A stretch of DNA of 64,000 nucleotides from Janthinobacterium aquaticum (GTDB lineage: Bacteria > Pseudomonadota > Gammaproteobacteria > Burkholderiales > Burkholderiaceae_D), in contig NZ_WFLK01000007.1 in the NCBI RefSeq assembly GCF_009208565.1, positions 124,001-188,000 of the forward strand. Reading direction: 5' to 3'. Positions 37,770-47,488 of the stretch are shown piece by piece. The translations under genes and the position numbers were made by a program. Under the pieces are notes generated by a model. It searched no databases. It was not told the origin of the DNA and saw only the letters and a program-made list of their open reading frames with translations. The stretch's first letter is position 1; the number at the start of each line of letters is the position of its first letter.

Positions 37770-40622
37770 TTACTTGGTCAGGATAAAGCCCTTGAGCTTG
37801 GAGAACGCCGTTTCCAGCAGCTCTTTTTGCTGTGCGTAGTGCTTGTCATAGTAACCGACAGCTGGCGACGCCGAAGCAGGACGACCGGCATAGGCCAGGC
37901 GCTGGCCCGATTCCAGGCCTTCAAAGATGCTGTGCTGGATCTGGAACCAGGCGCCCTGGTTCTGTGGCTCATCCTGTGCCCAGACCACTTCGACCAGGTT
38001 CGGGAACTTTTTCAGTTCAGCAGCGAACGACTTGTGCGGGAACGGATACAGCTGCTCCAGGCGCACGATGGCGGTGTCGGTCTGGCCGCGCGTCTTGCGT
38101 GCATTGACCAGGTCGTAGTAGACCTTGCCCGAGCAGGCGATCACGCGTTTGACTTTCTTGACGTCGATTTTCTCGTCGACTTCGCCGATCACGGTCTGGA
38201 AGCTGCCCTTGGCCAGTTCGGTCAGCGGCGAGCCGGCGTCCTTGTTACGCAGCAACGATTTCGGCGTCATGATGACCAGCGGCTTGCGGAACTGGCGCAC
38301 CATCTGGCGGCGCAGCAGATGGAAAATCTGCGAAGCCGTGGTTGGCTGCACCACTTGCATGTTGTTGTCAGCGCACAGCTGCAGGAAACGCTCAGGACGG
38401 GCCGACGAGTGCTCAGGACCCTGGCCTTCGTAGCCGTGTGGCAGCATCATCACCAGGCCCGAAGCGCGGCCCCACTTCACTTCGCCGGAGCTGATGAACT
38501 GGTCGATCACCACTTGCGCGCCGTTGGCGAAGTCGCCGAACTGGGCTTCCCAGATGGTCAGCGTGTTTGGCTCGGCGGTCGAATAGCCGTATTCAAAGGC
38601 CAGTACCGCTTCTTCCGACAGCACCGAGTCGATCACGGTAAACGGTGCCTGGTTTTCCGACACGTTTTGCAGCGGAATGTAGGTGCCGGCATCCCAGCGC
38701 TCACGGTTCTGGTCATGCAGCACGGCGTGGCGGTGCACGAAGGTACCGCGGCCTGCATCCTGGCCGGTCAGGCGGATGGCGTAGCCCGACGATACCAGCG
38801 AGGCGTATGCCAAGTGTTCGCCCATGCCCCAGTCCAGATTCATTTCGCCGCGGCCCATGGTGGCGCGGTCGCCCAGCACTTTTTCAACCAGCGAGTGGAC
38901 TTTGAACTGTTCCGGCACGGTGGTGATGCGCGCAGCCAGGCGTTTGAGTTCGGTCATCGGCACGGCGGTATCAGCCGAGTCAGTCCACTTCTTGTTCAGG
39001 AACGGCAGCCAGTCGACCGCGTACTTGTTCTTGAAGTTCGAGATGACCGGGTCGATCGTGTGCTTGCCGGCGTCCATGGCGTCGCGGAAGGCCGCGACCA
39101 TCTTGTCGCCGCCATCGGCAGGAATCACGCCCTGGGCTGCCAGTTTGTCCGCGTACATCTTGCGGGTGCCTGGATGCTGGCCGATCTTCTTGTACATCAG
39201 TGGCTGCGTCAGTGCCGGCGTATCTTGCTCGTTGTGACCCAGCTTGCGGTAGCAGATGATGTCGAGCACGATGTCCTTCTTGAACTCCATGCGATAGTCG
39301 AGCGCAATCTGCGTCGCCAGCACCACGGCTTCAGGATCATCGGCATTGATGTGCAGTACCGGCGCTTCGATCATTTTCACGACGTCCGAGCAGTACAGGG
39401 TCGAACGCGCATCACGCGGGTCCGAGGTGGTGAAACCGATCTGGTTGTTGATCACGATATGCACCGTGCCGCCCGTGCCGTAGCCGCGCGTTTGCGCCAG
39501 ATTCAACGTTTCCATGACCACGCCCTGGCCGGCGAATGCAGCATCGCCGTGCACCAGGATCGGCAGCACTTGCGCGCCGTGCACGTCGTCGCGGCGGTCC
39601 ATGCGGGCCTTGACCGAACCTTCAACCACCGGGTTGACGATTTCCAGGTGCGACGGGTTGAACGCCAGCGACAGGTGGACCGGGCCGCCTGCGGTGGAGA
39701 TGTCCGACGAGAAGCCCTGATGGTATTTCACGTCGCCGGCCGGCAGGTCGTCGCCATGCTTGCCTTCGAATTCTTCGAACAGTTCCTGTGGCGCCTTGCC
39801 CAGGGTGTTGACCAGCACGTTCAGGCGGCCGCGGTGGGCCATGCCGATGACGATTTCCTGCACGCCTTTTTCGCCGGCGCGCTGGATGGTTTCGTCCATC
39901 GAGGCGATAAACGTTTCGCCGCCTTCGAGCGAGAAGCGCTTCTGGCCGACGTAACGGGTATGCAGATAGCGTTCCAGGCCTTCAGCCGCGGTCAGGCGGT
40001 CAAGGATGTGGATTTTCTTTTCTGGGGTGAAATTCGGGGTCGAGCGGATCGATTCGAGTTTCTCCTGCAGCCAGCGCTTTTCAGCCGGGTCGGAGATGTA
40101 CATGAATTCGGCGCCGATCGAGCGCGTGTAGGTGTCGCGCAGATAGTTCAGCAGATCGCGCAGGGTGGCGGTCTCGGGGCCAAAATAGGTATTGCTGATG
40201 TTGAACACGGTGTCCATGTCGGCATCGTTGAAACCGTAGAAGCTCGGCTCCAGTTCCGGGATCATCGGACGTTCCTGGCGTTGCAGCGGGTCCAGGTTGG
40301 CCCAGTGCGAACCGAGGTAGCGGTAAGCGGCGATCAACTGGGTCGCGGCAACGCGCTTGCGGCCCATTTCAGCGTCGAACGAGGCGGTAACGGTACGGAT
40401 CGGACCGGCCTTGGCGCGCTCGGCAAACGAGGCGACGACGGAGGCGTGGGCCACGTCAGGCTTGTTGCTGCCATCGACTGCAGGCACATGCTGCATGGCG
40501 TCGAAGTACGAGCGCCAGTTGTCGGGCACCGAACCTGGGTTGTTGAGATACGCTTCGTACAGGTCTTCCACGTACGGAGCATTCCCACCAAACAGGTAGG
40601 AGTTGGACGTAGTTTGTTGCAT
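37770..40622 (-). CDS. odhA: 2-oxoglutarate dehydrogenase E1 component
   Basis: E1o is the thiamine diphosphate-dependent decarboxylase that starts the complex's reaction in the TCA cycle. The 950-residue protein matches the family length. Visible segments are the N-terminal YLFGGNAPYVEDLYEAYLNN (E2-binding helix region), VGQKRFSLEGGETFI, IGMAHRGRLNVL, the ThDP region HGDAAFAGQGVVMETLNL and HINADDPEAV, and the C-terminal EAQFGDFANGAQVVIDQF. Also called sucA. Its promoter is expected in 40623-40865, downstream of the LysR gene. Confidence 0.98.
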   Translation of the reverse strand: MQQTTSNSYLFGGNAPYVEDLYEAYLNNPGSVPDNWRSYFDAMQHVPAVDGSNKPDVAHASVVASFAERAKAGPIRTVTASFDAEMGRKRVAATQLIAAYRYLGSHWANLDPLQRQERPMIPELEPSFYGFNDADMDTVFNISNTYFGPETATLRDLLNYLRDTYTRSIGAEFMYISDPAEKRWLQEKLESIRSTPNFTPEKKIHILDRLTAAEGLERYLHTRYVGQKRFSLEGGETFIASMDETIQRAGEKGVQEIVIGMAHRGRLNVLVNTLGKAPQELFEEFEGKHGDDLPAGDVKYHQGFSSDISTAGGPVHLSLAFNPSHLEIVNPVVEGSVKARMDRRDDVHGAQVLPILVHGDAAFAGQGVVMETLNLAQTRGYGTGGTVHIVINNQIGFTTSDPRDARSTLYCSDVVKMIEAPVLHINADDPEAVVLATQIALDYRMEFKKDIVLDIICYRKLGHNEQDTPALTQPLMYKKIGQHPGTRKMYADKLAAQGVIPADGGDKMVAAFRDAMDAGKHTIDPVISNFKNKYAVDWLPFLNKKWTDSADTAVPMTELKRLAARITTVPEQFKVHSLVEKVLGDRATMGRGEMNLDWGMGEHLAYASLVSSGYAIRLTGQDAGRGTFVHRHAVLHDQNRERWDAGTYIPLQNVSENQAPFTVIDSVLSEEAVLAFEYGYSTAEPNTLTIWEAQFGDFANGAQVVIDQFISSGEVKWGRASGLVMMLPHGYEGQGPEHSSARPERFLQLCADNNMQVVQPTTASQIFHLLRRQMVRQFRKPLVIMTPKSLLRNKDAGSPLTELAKGSFQTVIGEVDEKIDVKKVKRVIACSGKVYYDLVNARKTRGQTDTAIVRLEQLYPFPHKSFAAELKKFPNLVEVVWAQDEPQNQGAWFQIQHSIFEGLESGQRLAYAGRPASASPAVGYYDKHYAQQKELLETAFSKLKGFILTK

Positions 40623-40766
40623 ATATTGCTCACCTTTCTTCGCGCTTCGCGAGGAATTAGCGGGTTAGTCTAACCTTCCGCGACACGGCCTGACCGGTTA
40701 GCGGATTGCACATCAAGTTGTGGGGGAAGGGCTTTTATTGCGCCAGCATTTCTGCATACGTCATTT

Positions 40767-40796
40767 AGAATAGCACGCGGTATTGTAACGTAACAA
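40767..40796 (-). promoter_or_regulatory. Candidate sigma-70 promoter for odhA
   Basis: On the minus strand TTGTTA (40796-40791) and TATTCT (40772-40767) are separated by 18 bp, each matching four of six consensus bases. It would give a leader of about 140 nt before odhA. Confidence 0.35.
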
Positions 40797-40865
40797 CCGA
40801 CTCCTGACTTTTATTTGGCAAGCAAATGTAAGGCGGCGCGCCCTGCCCGCCTGCTTGTGTTGCGC

Positions 40866-41783
40866 TTACGCGATAGTACCGGCGGCGGCCAGCCAGCCGG
40901 GATCACGGGCAAACCAGTCGCGCAGGAAGTCGAGCATGGTGCGCAGCAGCGGCGACATATGCTGGCGCGTGACATACACGCCATGGATGCCCAGCGCCTG
41001 CGGCTGCCAGGCCGGCAGCAATGGCACCAGCTGGCCGCTGGCAATGAACGGTGCGGCAGAAAAGCGCGGCTGCATGGAAATGCCGGCGCCGGCCACCGTG
41101 GCCTGCAGCAGCACCAGCGACTCGTTGGCCGACAATCGCCCGCTGACCGGCACAGTCAGTACTTGCTCATTGTGCGTGAACTGCCACAGGCTCTTGCCGA
41201 AATAGGTATAGGTCAGGCAATGGTGCAATGCGAGATCTTCGATCCGCTTCGGCGTGCCGTGCACAGCCAGGTAGGCCGGCGCAGCGCACACCACCGAATC
41301 GCAACTACCCAGCTGGCGCGCGATCAGGTTCGGTTCAAGCGCATTGGTAATGCGGATGGCCAGGTCGATGCGCTGCTCGACCAGGTTGACGGCGCGGTTG
41401 TCGATCTGCAGATCGACGGCGGCGCGCGGGTAGCGCTGCAGATAAGCGGTTACTGCCTCGGCCAGCGCGGCCTGCGCCAGCGACTGCGAGCAGGTGATGC
41501 GCAGCAGCCCTTGCGGTGAGTCCTCGCTCTCGTTTGACACTACCGGCATGGCGCCGGCCACCTCCAACATCTGGCGGCAGCGCGCCAGCGTGGCCTCGCC
41601 CGCGTCCGACAGGCTCAGGCGACGCGTGGTGCGATGCAGCAAGCGGGCCCCGGCCCACTGCTCCATTTCAGCCAGATAGCGTGTCACCATGGTGCGCGAC
41701 ATACCCAGCGCCTCACTGGCCGCGACCATGCTGCCGCGATCGGCGATAGCGACAAAGACGCGCGCGGCGGTGATACGGTCCAT
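40866..41783 (-). CDS. LysR-family transcriptional regulator
   Basis: A 305-residue LysR-type regulator. The N-terminal winged helix is FVAIADRGSMVAASEALGMS RTMVTRYL, and the effector-binding domain follows from about residue 90 (GLLRITCSQSLAQAALAEAV). I chose ATG 41783 (MDRITAAR), with CAGGAG seven bases upstream; the longer frame to 41963 reads through a terminator and REP elements. It lies between gltA and odhA, all on one strand, which is otherwise a pure TCA block. An intrinsic terminator ends 25 bp before its start. Target genes are unknown. Confidence 0.9.
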   Translation of the reverse strand: MDRITAARVFVAIADRGSMVAASEALGMSRTMVTRYLAEMEQWAGARLLHRTTRRLSLSDAGEATLARCRQMLEVAGAMPVVSNESEDSPQGLLRITCSQSLAQAALAEAVTAYLQRYPRAAVDLQIDNRAVNLVEQRIDLAIRITNALEPNLIARQLGSCDSVVCAAPAYLAVHGTPKRIEDLALHHCLTYTYFGKSLWQFTHNEQVLTVPVSGRLSANESLVLLQATVAGAGISMQPRFSAAPFIASGQLVPLLPAWQPQALGIHGVYVTRQHMSPLLRTMLDFLRDWFARDPGWLAAAGTIA

Positions 41784-41808
41784 CAGCGGCTCCTGACACC
41801 GAAAGCTG

Positions 41809-41838
41809 AAAAAAAAGCGAGCACGCGGGCTCGCTTTT
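41809..41838 (-). terminator. Intrinsic terminator upstream of the LysR gene
   Basis: On the minus strand AAAAGCGAGC (41838-41829), a 6-base loop, then GCTCGCTTTT followed by four more T residues give a strong terminator, about 240 bp past gltA and 25 bp before the LysR ATG. It should end the sdh-gltA transcript. Confidence 0.88.
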
Positions 41839-41872
41839 GAATAGATGTTTGCCGGATCACGCTGCGGTTGAT

Positions 41873-42052
41873 GTCGGATTACGCCGTTCCGGCTAATCCG
41901 ACCTACTCTTACGCATTGCGCCGTACCCGTAGGTCGGATTAGCGTAGCGTAATCCGACAACAACGTTAGCGTTGAACACGCAGTGTAAGTCGGATCAGCC
42001 GCAGGTCATATTAGCCGGGCCGCGCAGGCGTAGCGTAATCCGACAACAACGT
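41873..42052. repeat. REP cluster between gltA and the LysR gene
   Basis: Three units. The first (41873-41906) is in minus orientation. The second (41929-41975) is in plus orientation, GTAGGTCGGATTAG to CGTAATCCGACA then ACAACGTT. The third (41986-42052) is a degenerate, longer plus copy with GTAAGTCGGATCAG at the head and an intact CGTAATCCGACA tail plus ACAACGTT. A further GTCCGACAACCACGTT fragment lies at 42057-42072, touching the gltA stop at 42075. Confidence 0.85.
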
Positions 42053-42074
42053 TACCGTCCGACAACCACGTTAC

Positions 42075-43379
42075 TTACGCGCGCTTGTCCAGCGGCAGCA
42101 CGTCGCGGGTGGTTGCGCCGACGAACAGCTGGCGTGGGCGGCCGATTTTTTGCTCTGGATCGGCAATCATTTCGTTCCACTGGGCGATCCAGCCGATGGT
42201 GCGGGCCATCGCGAAGATACCGGTAAACAGCGACACAGGGATGCCCAGTGCCGACTGCACGATACCCGAGTAGAAGTCGACGTTCGGGTACAGTTTGCGC
42301 GAAACGAAGTATTCGTCGTTCAGTGCAATCTTTTCCAGTTCCATCGCCAGCTTGAACAGCGGGTCGTCCTGCAGGCCCAGCTCTTCCAGCACTTCGTAGC
42401 AGGTTTCACGCATCAGCTTGGCGCGTGGGTCGAAGTTCTTGTAGACGCGGTGGCCAAAGCCCATCAGCTTGACGCCCGAGTTCTTGTCCTTGACCTGTTC
42501 GATAAAGGCCGGGATGTTCTCGACGCTGCCGATTTCTTTCAGCATGGTCAGTGCCGCTTCGTTGGCGCCGCCGTGGGCCGGGCCCCACAGACAGGCGATA
42601 CCGGCAGCGATACAGGCGAACGGGTTGGCGCCCGACGAACCGGCCAGGCGGACGGTCGAGGTCGAAGCGTTCTGCTCGTGGTCTGCGTGCAAAATCAGGA
42701 TACGGTCCAGCGCGCGCACCAGCACGTCGTTGACCTTGTACTCTTCGCATGGGTTACCGAACATCATGTGCATGAAGTTCGCGCTGTACGACAGGTCGTT
42801 GCGCGGATACATGAATGGCTGGCCCATCGAGTATTTGTACGCCATGGCGACCAGGGTCGGCATCTTGGCGATCAGGCGAATGGCCGAGATCTCACGCTGC
42901 TTGGCGTCGTTGATGTCGAGCGAATCGTGGTAGAACGAGGCCAGCGCGCCAACGGTACCAACCAGTACCGACATCGGATGCGCATCACGGCGGAAGCCGC
43001 GGAAGAAAAATTGCATCTGCTCGTGCACCATCGTGTGCTTGGTCACGGTGTCGACGAATTGCTGCTTTTGCGCTGCGTTCGGCAGTTCGCCGTTCAGCAG
43101 CAGGTAGCACGATTCCATGAAGTCGGCGTTGACGGCCAGCTGTTCGATCGGGTAGCCGCGGTACTGCAGCTCGCCTTTGTCGCCGTCGATGTAGGTGATC
43201 GACGAATTGCACGAGGCGGTCGACATAAAGCCTGGGTCGTAGGTGAACTTGCCGCTACCGGCGTACAGTTTGCGGATGTCGATGACGTCCGGGCCAACCG
43301 TGCCTTTGTAGATTGGAAATTCCAGCGATGGGCTGCCATCGGAGAACGACAGGGTAGCTTTTGTGTCTGAGGTATTCAT
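42075..43379 (-). CDS. gltA: Citrate synthase
   Basis: Condenses oxaloacetate and acetyl-CoA to citrate. The 434-residue protein is a type II hexameric-type citrate synthase with the N-terminal beta domain ([19 protein letters not shown]), [33 protein letters not shown] and [14 protein letters not shown] carrying catalytic histidines, and a conserved Asp in the [11 protein letters not shown] to [10 protein letters not shown] region. It follows sdhE by 122 bp on the same strand and ends close to the REP cluster. Confidence 0.98.
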   Translation of the reverse strand: MNTSDTKATLSFSDGSPSLEFPIYKGTVGPDVIDIRKLYAGSGKFTYDPGFMSTASCNSSITYIDGDKGELQYRGYPIEQLAVNADFMESCYLLLNGELPNAAQKQQFVDTVTKHTMVHEQMQFFFRGFRRDAHPMSVLVGTVGALASFYHDSLDINDAKQREISAIRLIAKMPTLVAMAYKYSMGQPFMYPRNDLSYSANFMHMMFGNPCEEYKVNDVLVRALDRILILHADHEQNASTSTVRLAGSSGANPFACIAAGIACLWGPAHGGANEAALTMLKEIGSVENIPAFIEQVKDKNSGVKLMGFGHRVYKNFDPRAKLMRETCYEVLEELGLQDDPLFKLAMELEKIALNDEYFVSRKLYPNVDFYSGIVQSALGIPVSLFTGIFAMARTIGWIAQWNEMIADPEQKIGRPRQLFVGATTRDVLPLDKRA

Positions 43380-43501
43380 GGGCTCTTCCTTCTCGGGAGT
43401 GAGTCGAAATTAAAAACAAAAATTCTGGCTGCAATTCGCTCCGCACTCAGGCAGAGCTACAGCGCGCCACTCGCACCGTTTGCAAACTATCGCCCAGGCG
43501 T

Positions 43502-43783
43502 CTAGGCAATGCGCAGTCGTTGCAGCAGTGCACGCACATGCGGCAGATCGACTTCGCCTTCCGGCTCTTTACGGGCCAGTACCAGATCCATTAACGCATT
43601 GTCCGACAAATCGAGCAAACGCGTCAGCGCGTCGACTTCCTCGTCGGTCAATTCGGTTTCATACGCATCGAGAAAACGAGTCAGGATGATATCGTTTTCC
43701 AGCAAGCCGCGGCGCGAGCGCCAGCGCAGGCGGGCGCGGTTGGCCGGATCGGCCTGATGCGTGGACAAAATTGATTCTGTCAT
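43502..43783 (-). CDS. sdhE: FAD assembly factor SdhE
   Basis: SdhE promotes covalent flavin attachment to SdhA. The 93-residue protein has the signature RSRRGLLENDIIL, with the RGxxE motif that contacts SdhA, and a five-helix arrangement ending in LLQRLRIA. The placement after sdhB and before gltA supports the call. It is separated from sdhB by 118 bp with a large hairpin, which could reduce its expression relative to the structural subunits. Confidence 0.95.
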   Translation of the reverse strand: MTESILSTHQADPANRARLRWRSRRGLLENDIILTRFLDAYETELTDEEVDALTRLLDLSDNALMDLVLARKEPEGEVDLPHVRALLQRLRIA

Positions 43784-43828
43784 TGGTTCTACGCTTTCGG
43801 TTGCGCCCTTGCAGGCGCAGTACTGCTT

Positions 43829-43881
43829 GCCGGCGCGACCGGCAGCCGAGGGCCACTCCCCCTGCTGCCGGCCGCGCCGGC
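43829..43881 (-). other. Large hairpin between sdhB and sdhE
   Basis: GCCGGCGCG-A-CCGGCAGC (43829-43846) pairs with GCTGCCGG-C-CGCGCCGGC (43864-43881), 17 of 18 positions, around a 17-base loop. It has no T-run. It occupies most of the sdhB-sdhE spacer. Confidence 0.7.
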
Positions 43882-43901
43882 GGGACGCGATCAGATGAAA
43901 A

Positions 43902-44612
43902 TCAGATCGCGCGGCGAACCATCAATTCCTTGATCTTGCCAATCGCCTTGTTCGGGTTCAACCCTTTCGGGCAAACGTCGACACAGTTCATGATCGAGTG
44001 GCAGCGGAACAGACGGTACGGGTCTTCCAGGTTGTCCAGGCGCGCGCCGGTCGCTTCATCGCGCGAGTCGGCGATAAAGCGGTAGGCTTGCAGCAGGCCA
44101 GCCGGGCCGACGAACTTGTCGGGATTCCACCAGAACGATGGGCACGACGTCGAGCAGCAGGCGCACAGGATGCATTCGTACAGGCCATCGAGTTCTTCGC
44201 GCTGTTCAGGCGACTGCAGGCGTTCTTTTTCAGGCGGAATCGACTCGTTGATCAGGAACGGCTTGATCGAATCGTACTGCTTGAAGAACTGCGTCATGTC
44301 GACGATCAGGTCGCGGATCACCGGCAGGCCTGGCAGCGGACGCAGCACGATCGGCTCGGACAATTCGTTCAGGTTGGTGGTGCAGGCCAGGCCGTTCTTG
44401 CCGTTGATGTTCATGGCGTCCGAACCGCAGACGCCTTCACGGCACGAGCGGCGCAGGGCCAGCGAGTCATCGACGTCGGACTTGATGCGCTGCAGTGCGT
44501 CGAGCAGCATCTTGTCGGTGTCTTTCAGCTCGACGGTAACGTCCTGCATGTACGGCTTGGCATCCTGATCCGGATCGTAGCGGTAGATTTTCAGTTTGAG
44601 AGTGCGTGCCAT
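43902..44612 (-). CDS. sdhB: Succinate dehydrogenase iron-sulfur subunit
   Basis: SdhB carries electrons from FAD to quinone through three clusters. The 236-residue protein has the [2Fe-2S] motif [13 protein letters not shown] with the later Cys in GLACTT, and the [4Fe-4S]/[3Fe-4S] motifs [16 protein letters not shown] and [17 protein letters not shown]. It follows sdhA by 9 bp. Part of the sdhCDAB operon. Confidence 0.98.
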   Translation of the reverse strand: MARTLKLKIYRYDPDQDAKPYMQDVTVELKDTDKMLLDALQRIKSDVDDSLALRRSCREGVCGSDAMNINGKNGLACTTNLNELSEPIVLRPLPGLPVIRDLIVDMTQFFKQYDSIKPFLINESIPPEKERLQSPEQREELDGLYECILCACCSTSCPSFWWNPDKFVGPAGLLQAYRFIADSRDEATGARLDNLEDPYRLFRCHSIMNCVDVCPKGLNPNKAIGKIKELMVRRAI

Positions 44613-44621
44613 TTTGTAGCC

Positions 44622-46403
44622 TTAGAATGTACGTGGTTTCGGTTTGAAGGTGTCGACCGTCAGCGGCTTGGTCACGACTGCCTTGTATTCCAGACGATTG
44701 TCTGCCGAGTACCACAAAGTGTGCTTCATCCAGTTGTCGTCGTCGCGGTGCGGGTAGTCATCCTGGGCGTGCGCGCCGCGCGATTCCTTGCGCGCTGCTG
44801 CCGAGATGATGGTCGCTTTCGCCGTTTCGATCAGGTTGTCCAGTTCCAGCGCTTCGACACGGGCGGTGTTGAAGACCTTGGACTTGTCCTTGAACGACAC
44901 GTGCTTGCGGCGCTCGTCGAGCTTGAGGATTTCTTCGACGCCCTTGTTGAGCATCGCGTCGGTACGGAACACGCCACAGTATTTCTGCATGGTGGCGCGA
45001 ATGTCGTTGGCCACGCCCTGCACGGTTTCAGTACCGGTCGAGTTTTCCAGGCGCGCCAGGCGGCCCATGGCGAAATCGGCTGCATTGGCTGGCAATGGCT
45101 TGTTTTCTTTCGCTTTCAGGCCGCTACCGACGATATGGTTGCCGGCTGCGCGGCCGAACACCACCAGGTCGAGCAGCGAGTTGGTGCCCAGGCGGTTGGC
45201 GCCGTGCACCGACACACAGGCGCATTCGCCGATCGCGTACAGACCCTTGACCACTTCAGGCGACTTTTCAGGGCCGGTTGGGGTAACGACCTGGCCGTGG
45301 ATATTGGTTGGAATACCGCCCATCTGATAGTGAATCGTCGGCACGACCGGGATCGGTTCCTTGGTGGCGTCGACGTTGGCAAACTTGTGGCCGATTTCCA
45401 GGATCGATGGCAGGCGCTTGGCGATCGTGTCGGCGCCGATATGGCGCAGGTCCAGCATCACGTGGTCCTTGTTCGGACCGCAGCCGCGGCCTTCCTTGAT
45501 TTCCTGGTCCATCGAACGCGACACGAAGTCGCGCGGCGCCAGGTCTTTCAGGGTCGGTGCATAGCGCTCCATGAAGCGCTCGCCTTCCGAGTTGATCAGG
45601 ATGCCGCCTTCGCCGCGCACGCCTTCGGTGATCAAGACGCCCGCGCCGGCCACGCCGGTCGGGTGGAACTGCCAGAATTCCATGTCCTGCAGCGGCAGGC
45701 CGGCGCGTGCCGCCATGCCCATGCCGTCGCCGGTATTGATGAAGGCGTTGGTCGATGCAGCAAAGATACGGCCGGCACCGCCGGTGGCCAGCACCGTGGT
45801 TTTCGCTTCCAGGATCATGCAGTCGCCGGTTTCCATTTCCAGCGCCACCACGCCAACGACGTCGCCGTCGGCGTCACGGATCAGGTCGAGCGCCATCCAC
45901 TCAACGAAGAAATGGGTACGGGCGCGCACATTGCGCTGGTACAGCGTGTGCAGCAGCGCGTGACCGGTACGGTCGGCGGCGGCGCAAGCGCGTTGCACCG
46001 GTTTTTCGCCGAAGTGGGCGGTATGGCCGCCGAACGGACGCTGATAGATGGTGCCGTCAGGATTGCGGTCGAACGGCATGCCGAAGTGTTCGAGCTCGTA
46101 GACGACCTTCGGTGCTTCACGGCACATGAATTCGATGGCGTCCTGGTCGCCCAGATAGTCGCCACCCTTGACGGTGTCGAACATATGCCAGAACCAGTTG
46201 TCTTCGGCCATATTGCCGAGCGAGGCGCCAATACCGCCCTGCGCCGCAACAGTGTGCGAGCGGGTCGGGAAAACCTTGGACAGAACAGCGACGTTCAGAC
46301 CGGCTTCAGCCAGTTGCAACGACGCGCGCATGCCGGAACCGCCGGCGCCAACGATCACCGCATCAAAGCGGCGGGTAGGAATTGCAGAATTATATGCTGC
46401 CAC
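44622..46403 (-). CDS. sdhA: Succinate dehydrogenase flavoprotein subunit (GTG start)
   Basis: SdhA oxidises succinate to fumarate. Starting at GTG 46403 gives 593 residues, beginning with Ala-Ala-Tyr and the FAD-binding [20 protein letters not shown]; the covalent-flavin His is His50 in [11 protein letters not shown]. Catalytic residues lie in QFHPTG and GGIPTN. The GTG has GGAG nine bases upstream and sits 2 bp past the sdhD stop. The only upstream ATG (46457) would overlap sdhD by 50 bp and adds residues not found in homologues. Confidence 0.96.
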   Translation of the reverse strand: MAAYNSAIPTRRFDAVIVGAGGSGMRASLQLAEAGLNVAVLSKVFPTRSHTVAAQGGIGASLGNMAEDNWFWHMFDTVKGGDYLGDQDAIEFMCREAPKVVYELEHFGMPFDRNPDGTIYQRPFGGHTAHFGEKPVQRACAAADRTGHALLHTLYQRNVRARTHFFVEWMALDLIRDADGDVVGVVALEMETGDCMILEAKTTVLATGGAGRIFAASTNAFINTGDGMGMAARAGLPLQDMEFWQFHPTGVAGAGVLITEGVRGEGGILINSEGERFMERYAPTLKDLAPRDFVSRSMDQEIKEGRGCGPNKDHVMLDLRHIGADTIAKRLPSILEIGHKFANVDATKEPIPVVPTIHYQMGGIPTNIHGQVVTPTGPEKSPEVVKGLYAIGECACVSVHGANRLGTNSLLDLVVFGRAAGNHIVGSGLKAKENKPLPANAADFAMGRLARLENSTGTETVQGVANDIRATMQKYCGVFRTDAMLNKGVEEILKLDERRKHVSFKDKSKVFNTARVEALELDNLIETAKATIISAAARKESRGAHAQDDYPHRDDDNWMKHTLWYSADNRLEYKAVVTKPLTVDTFKPKPRTF

Positions 46404-46405
46404 GA

Positions 46406-46771
46406 TTACACACTCCAGAGTATCTGTACCGTCCAGCCGGCACAAGCGATCAACCACAGCATGGTGGCAATTTGCAGGGTCAGACGCAGACCCGTGCTTT
46501 TCACGTAGTCCATCCAGACATCGCGCATGCCAACCCAGGCGTGGTAAAACAATGCCAGGAACGTTACCAGGCTGAACAATTTAAACCATTGCTGCGCGAA
46601 CAAGCCGGCCCAGCCTTCATAGCTGAAGTTCTGGCCGGTCAGGAACGAGATCAGCAGGATGGCCACATAGGCCACCATCACGATGGCGGTCACGCGCTGT
46701 GCCAGCCAGTCGCGCAGGCCGTAGTGAGCACCGACGACGAGGCGTTTCGGTCCGATGTTATTGTCTGCCAT
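46406..46771 (-). CDS. sdhD: Succinate dehydrogenase membrane anchor SdhD
   Basis: A 121-residue membrane anchor with three helices (about residues 26-46, 61-83 and 95-118) that binds heme b and quinone with SdhC. The family segment [17 protein letters not shown] holds the heme-ligand His. The start overlaps the sdhC stop by one base (TAATG) and the stop lies 2 bp before the sdhA GTG. Confidence 0.95.
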   Translation of the reverse strand: MADNNIGPKRLVVGAHYGLRDWLAQRVTAIVMVAYVAILLISFLTGQNFSYEGWAGLFAQQWFKLFSLVTFLALFYHAWVGMRDVWMDYVKSTGLRLTLQIATMLWLIACAGWTVQILWSV

Positions 46772-47193
46772 TAAAATACTCCAAACAGTTTCAAGCCGAC
46801 CAGGGCGGTCAGAACCAGGCTGATAATCAGCACCGACGACGCCGTCTTGCGTGCTGGCTGCTTTTCAATGGCCACGTGCACGTCCATCAGCAGATGGCGG
46901 ATGCCGGCGCAGAAGTGGTGCAGGAACGCCCAGACCAGGCCCAGCGTGATCAGCTTGACGAACCAGTGCGAGGCGATGCCCTGGAAGTAAGCGTAGGACA
47001 TTTCGGAGCGCAGGCTCAGTTCGAGCATGTACAGCATGCATGGCAGCAGCACGAACATGATGCATCCGCTGATACGATGCAAGATCGAGACGATGGCGCC
47101 AACGGCCATGCGGTAGTTCGACAGTTCCGTAACATGGATGTTACGGAATTGCGGCCGTTCTTTTTTTGGTACTTCCTTTACGGCTTCAGACAT
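46771..47193 (-). CDS. sdhC: Succinate dehydrogenase cytochrome b556 subunit SdhC
   Basis: A 140-residue membrane anchor with three helices. The N-terminus RPQFRNIHVTELSNYRM precedes the first helix; SILHRISG and the HHFCAGIRHLLMD motif (heme-ligand His) are the family signatures. I chose ATG 47193, which has GGGGAGG as a strong ribosome site; the frame upstream to 47313 is not SdhC-like. It is the first gene of the sdh operon. Confidence 0.96.
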   Translation of the reverse strand: MSEAVKEVPKKERPQFRNIHVTELSNYRMAVGAIVSILHRISGCIMFVLLPCMLYMLELSLRSEMSYAYFQGIASHWFVKLITLGLVWAFLHHFCAGIRHLLMDVHVAIEKQPARKTASSVLIISLVLTALVGLKLFGVF

Positions 47194-47284
47194 AAGAAAA
47201 ACCTCCCCTTTGAATTTCAATAAATATTGAAGCCGCGATTTTCGCCGATTTTCGCAGGCGGCACCAATATCTATTGTTACATAT

Positions 47285-47297
47285 AACCAAAATGGTT
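47285..47297. promoter_or_regulatory. Short inverted repeat in the sdhC promoter region
   Basis: AACCA (47285-47289) and TGGTT (47293-47297) flank AAA, about 92 bp before the sdhC ATG. An AT-rich stretch (ATATAACC and the TAGTAAAAAACC region on the minus strand) surrounds it. It may overlap the sdh promoter. The 295 bp between sdhC and gntR show no other gene. Confidence 0.3.
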
Positions 47298-47488
47298 TTT
47301 TACTACACAACACCGCGCCACTTTCCGTGGTTCACGTAATTTAATTACAGGAAGGCTGGCAAAACCGCCTGGCTTCATCGGCTTTGCCACCCTGCCTGCT
47401 GTCTCCTGCGCCCGCCTCGCGGCAAGCGCATTTCAAACGACGAACTTCAGCCGAGCGCAGGCACACTGTACAAAGTGCAGCGCTGCTG

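Noticed and set aside
37827-40673. 948-codon open frame antisense to odhA
   Set aside because: It mirrors odhA almost end to end. Strong G/C bias at third positions keeps antisense frames open. Its product is low-complexity and has no domain, while odhA is unmistakable.
41784-41963. 60-codon upstream extension of the LysR gene
   Set aside because: It reads through a REP element and an intrinsic terminator. ATG 41783 has a good ribosome site and the normal family start.
43998-46508. 836-codon open frame antisense to sdhB and sdhA
   Set aside because: It spans two real genes and their spacer on the other strand and lacks any recognisable domain or ribosome site.
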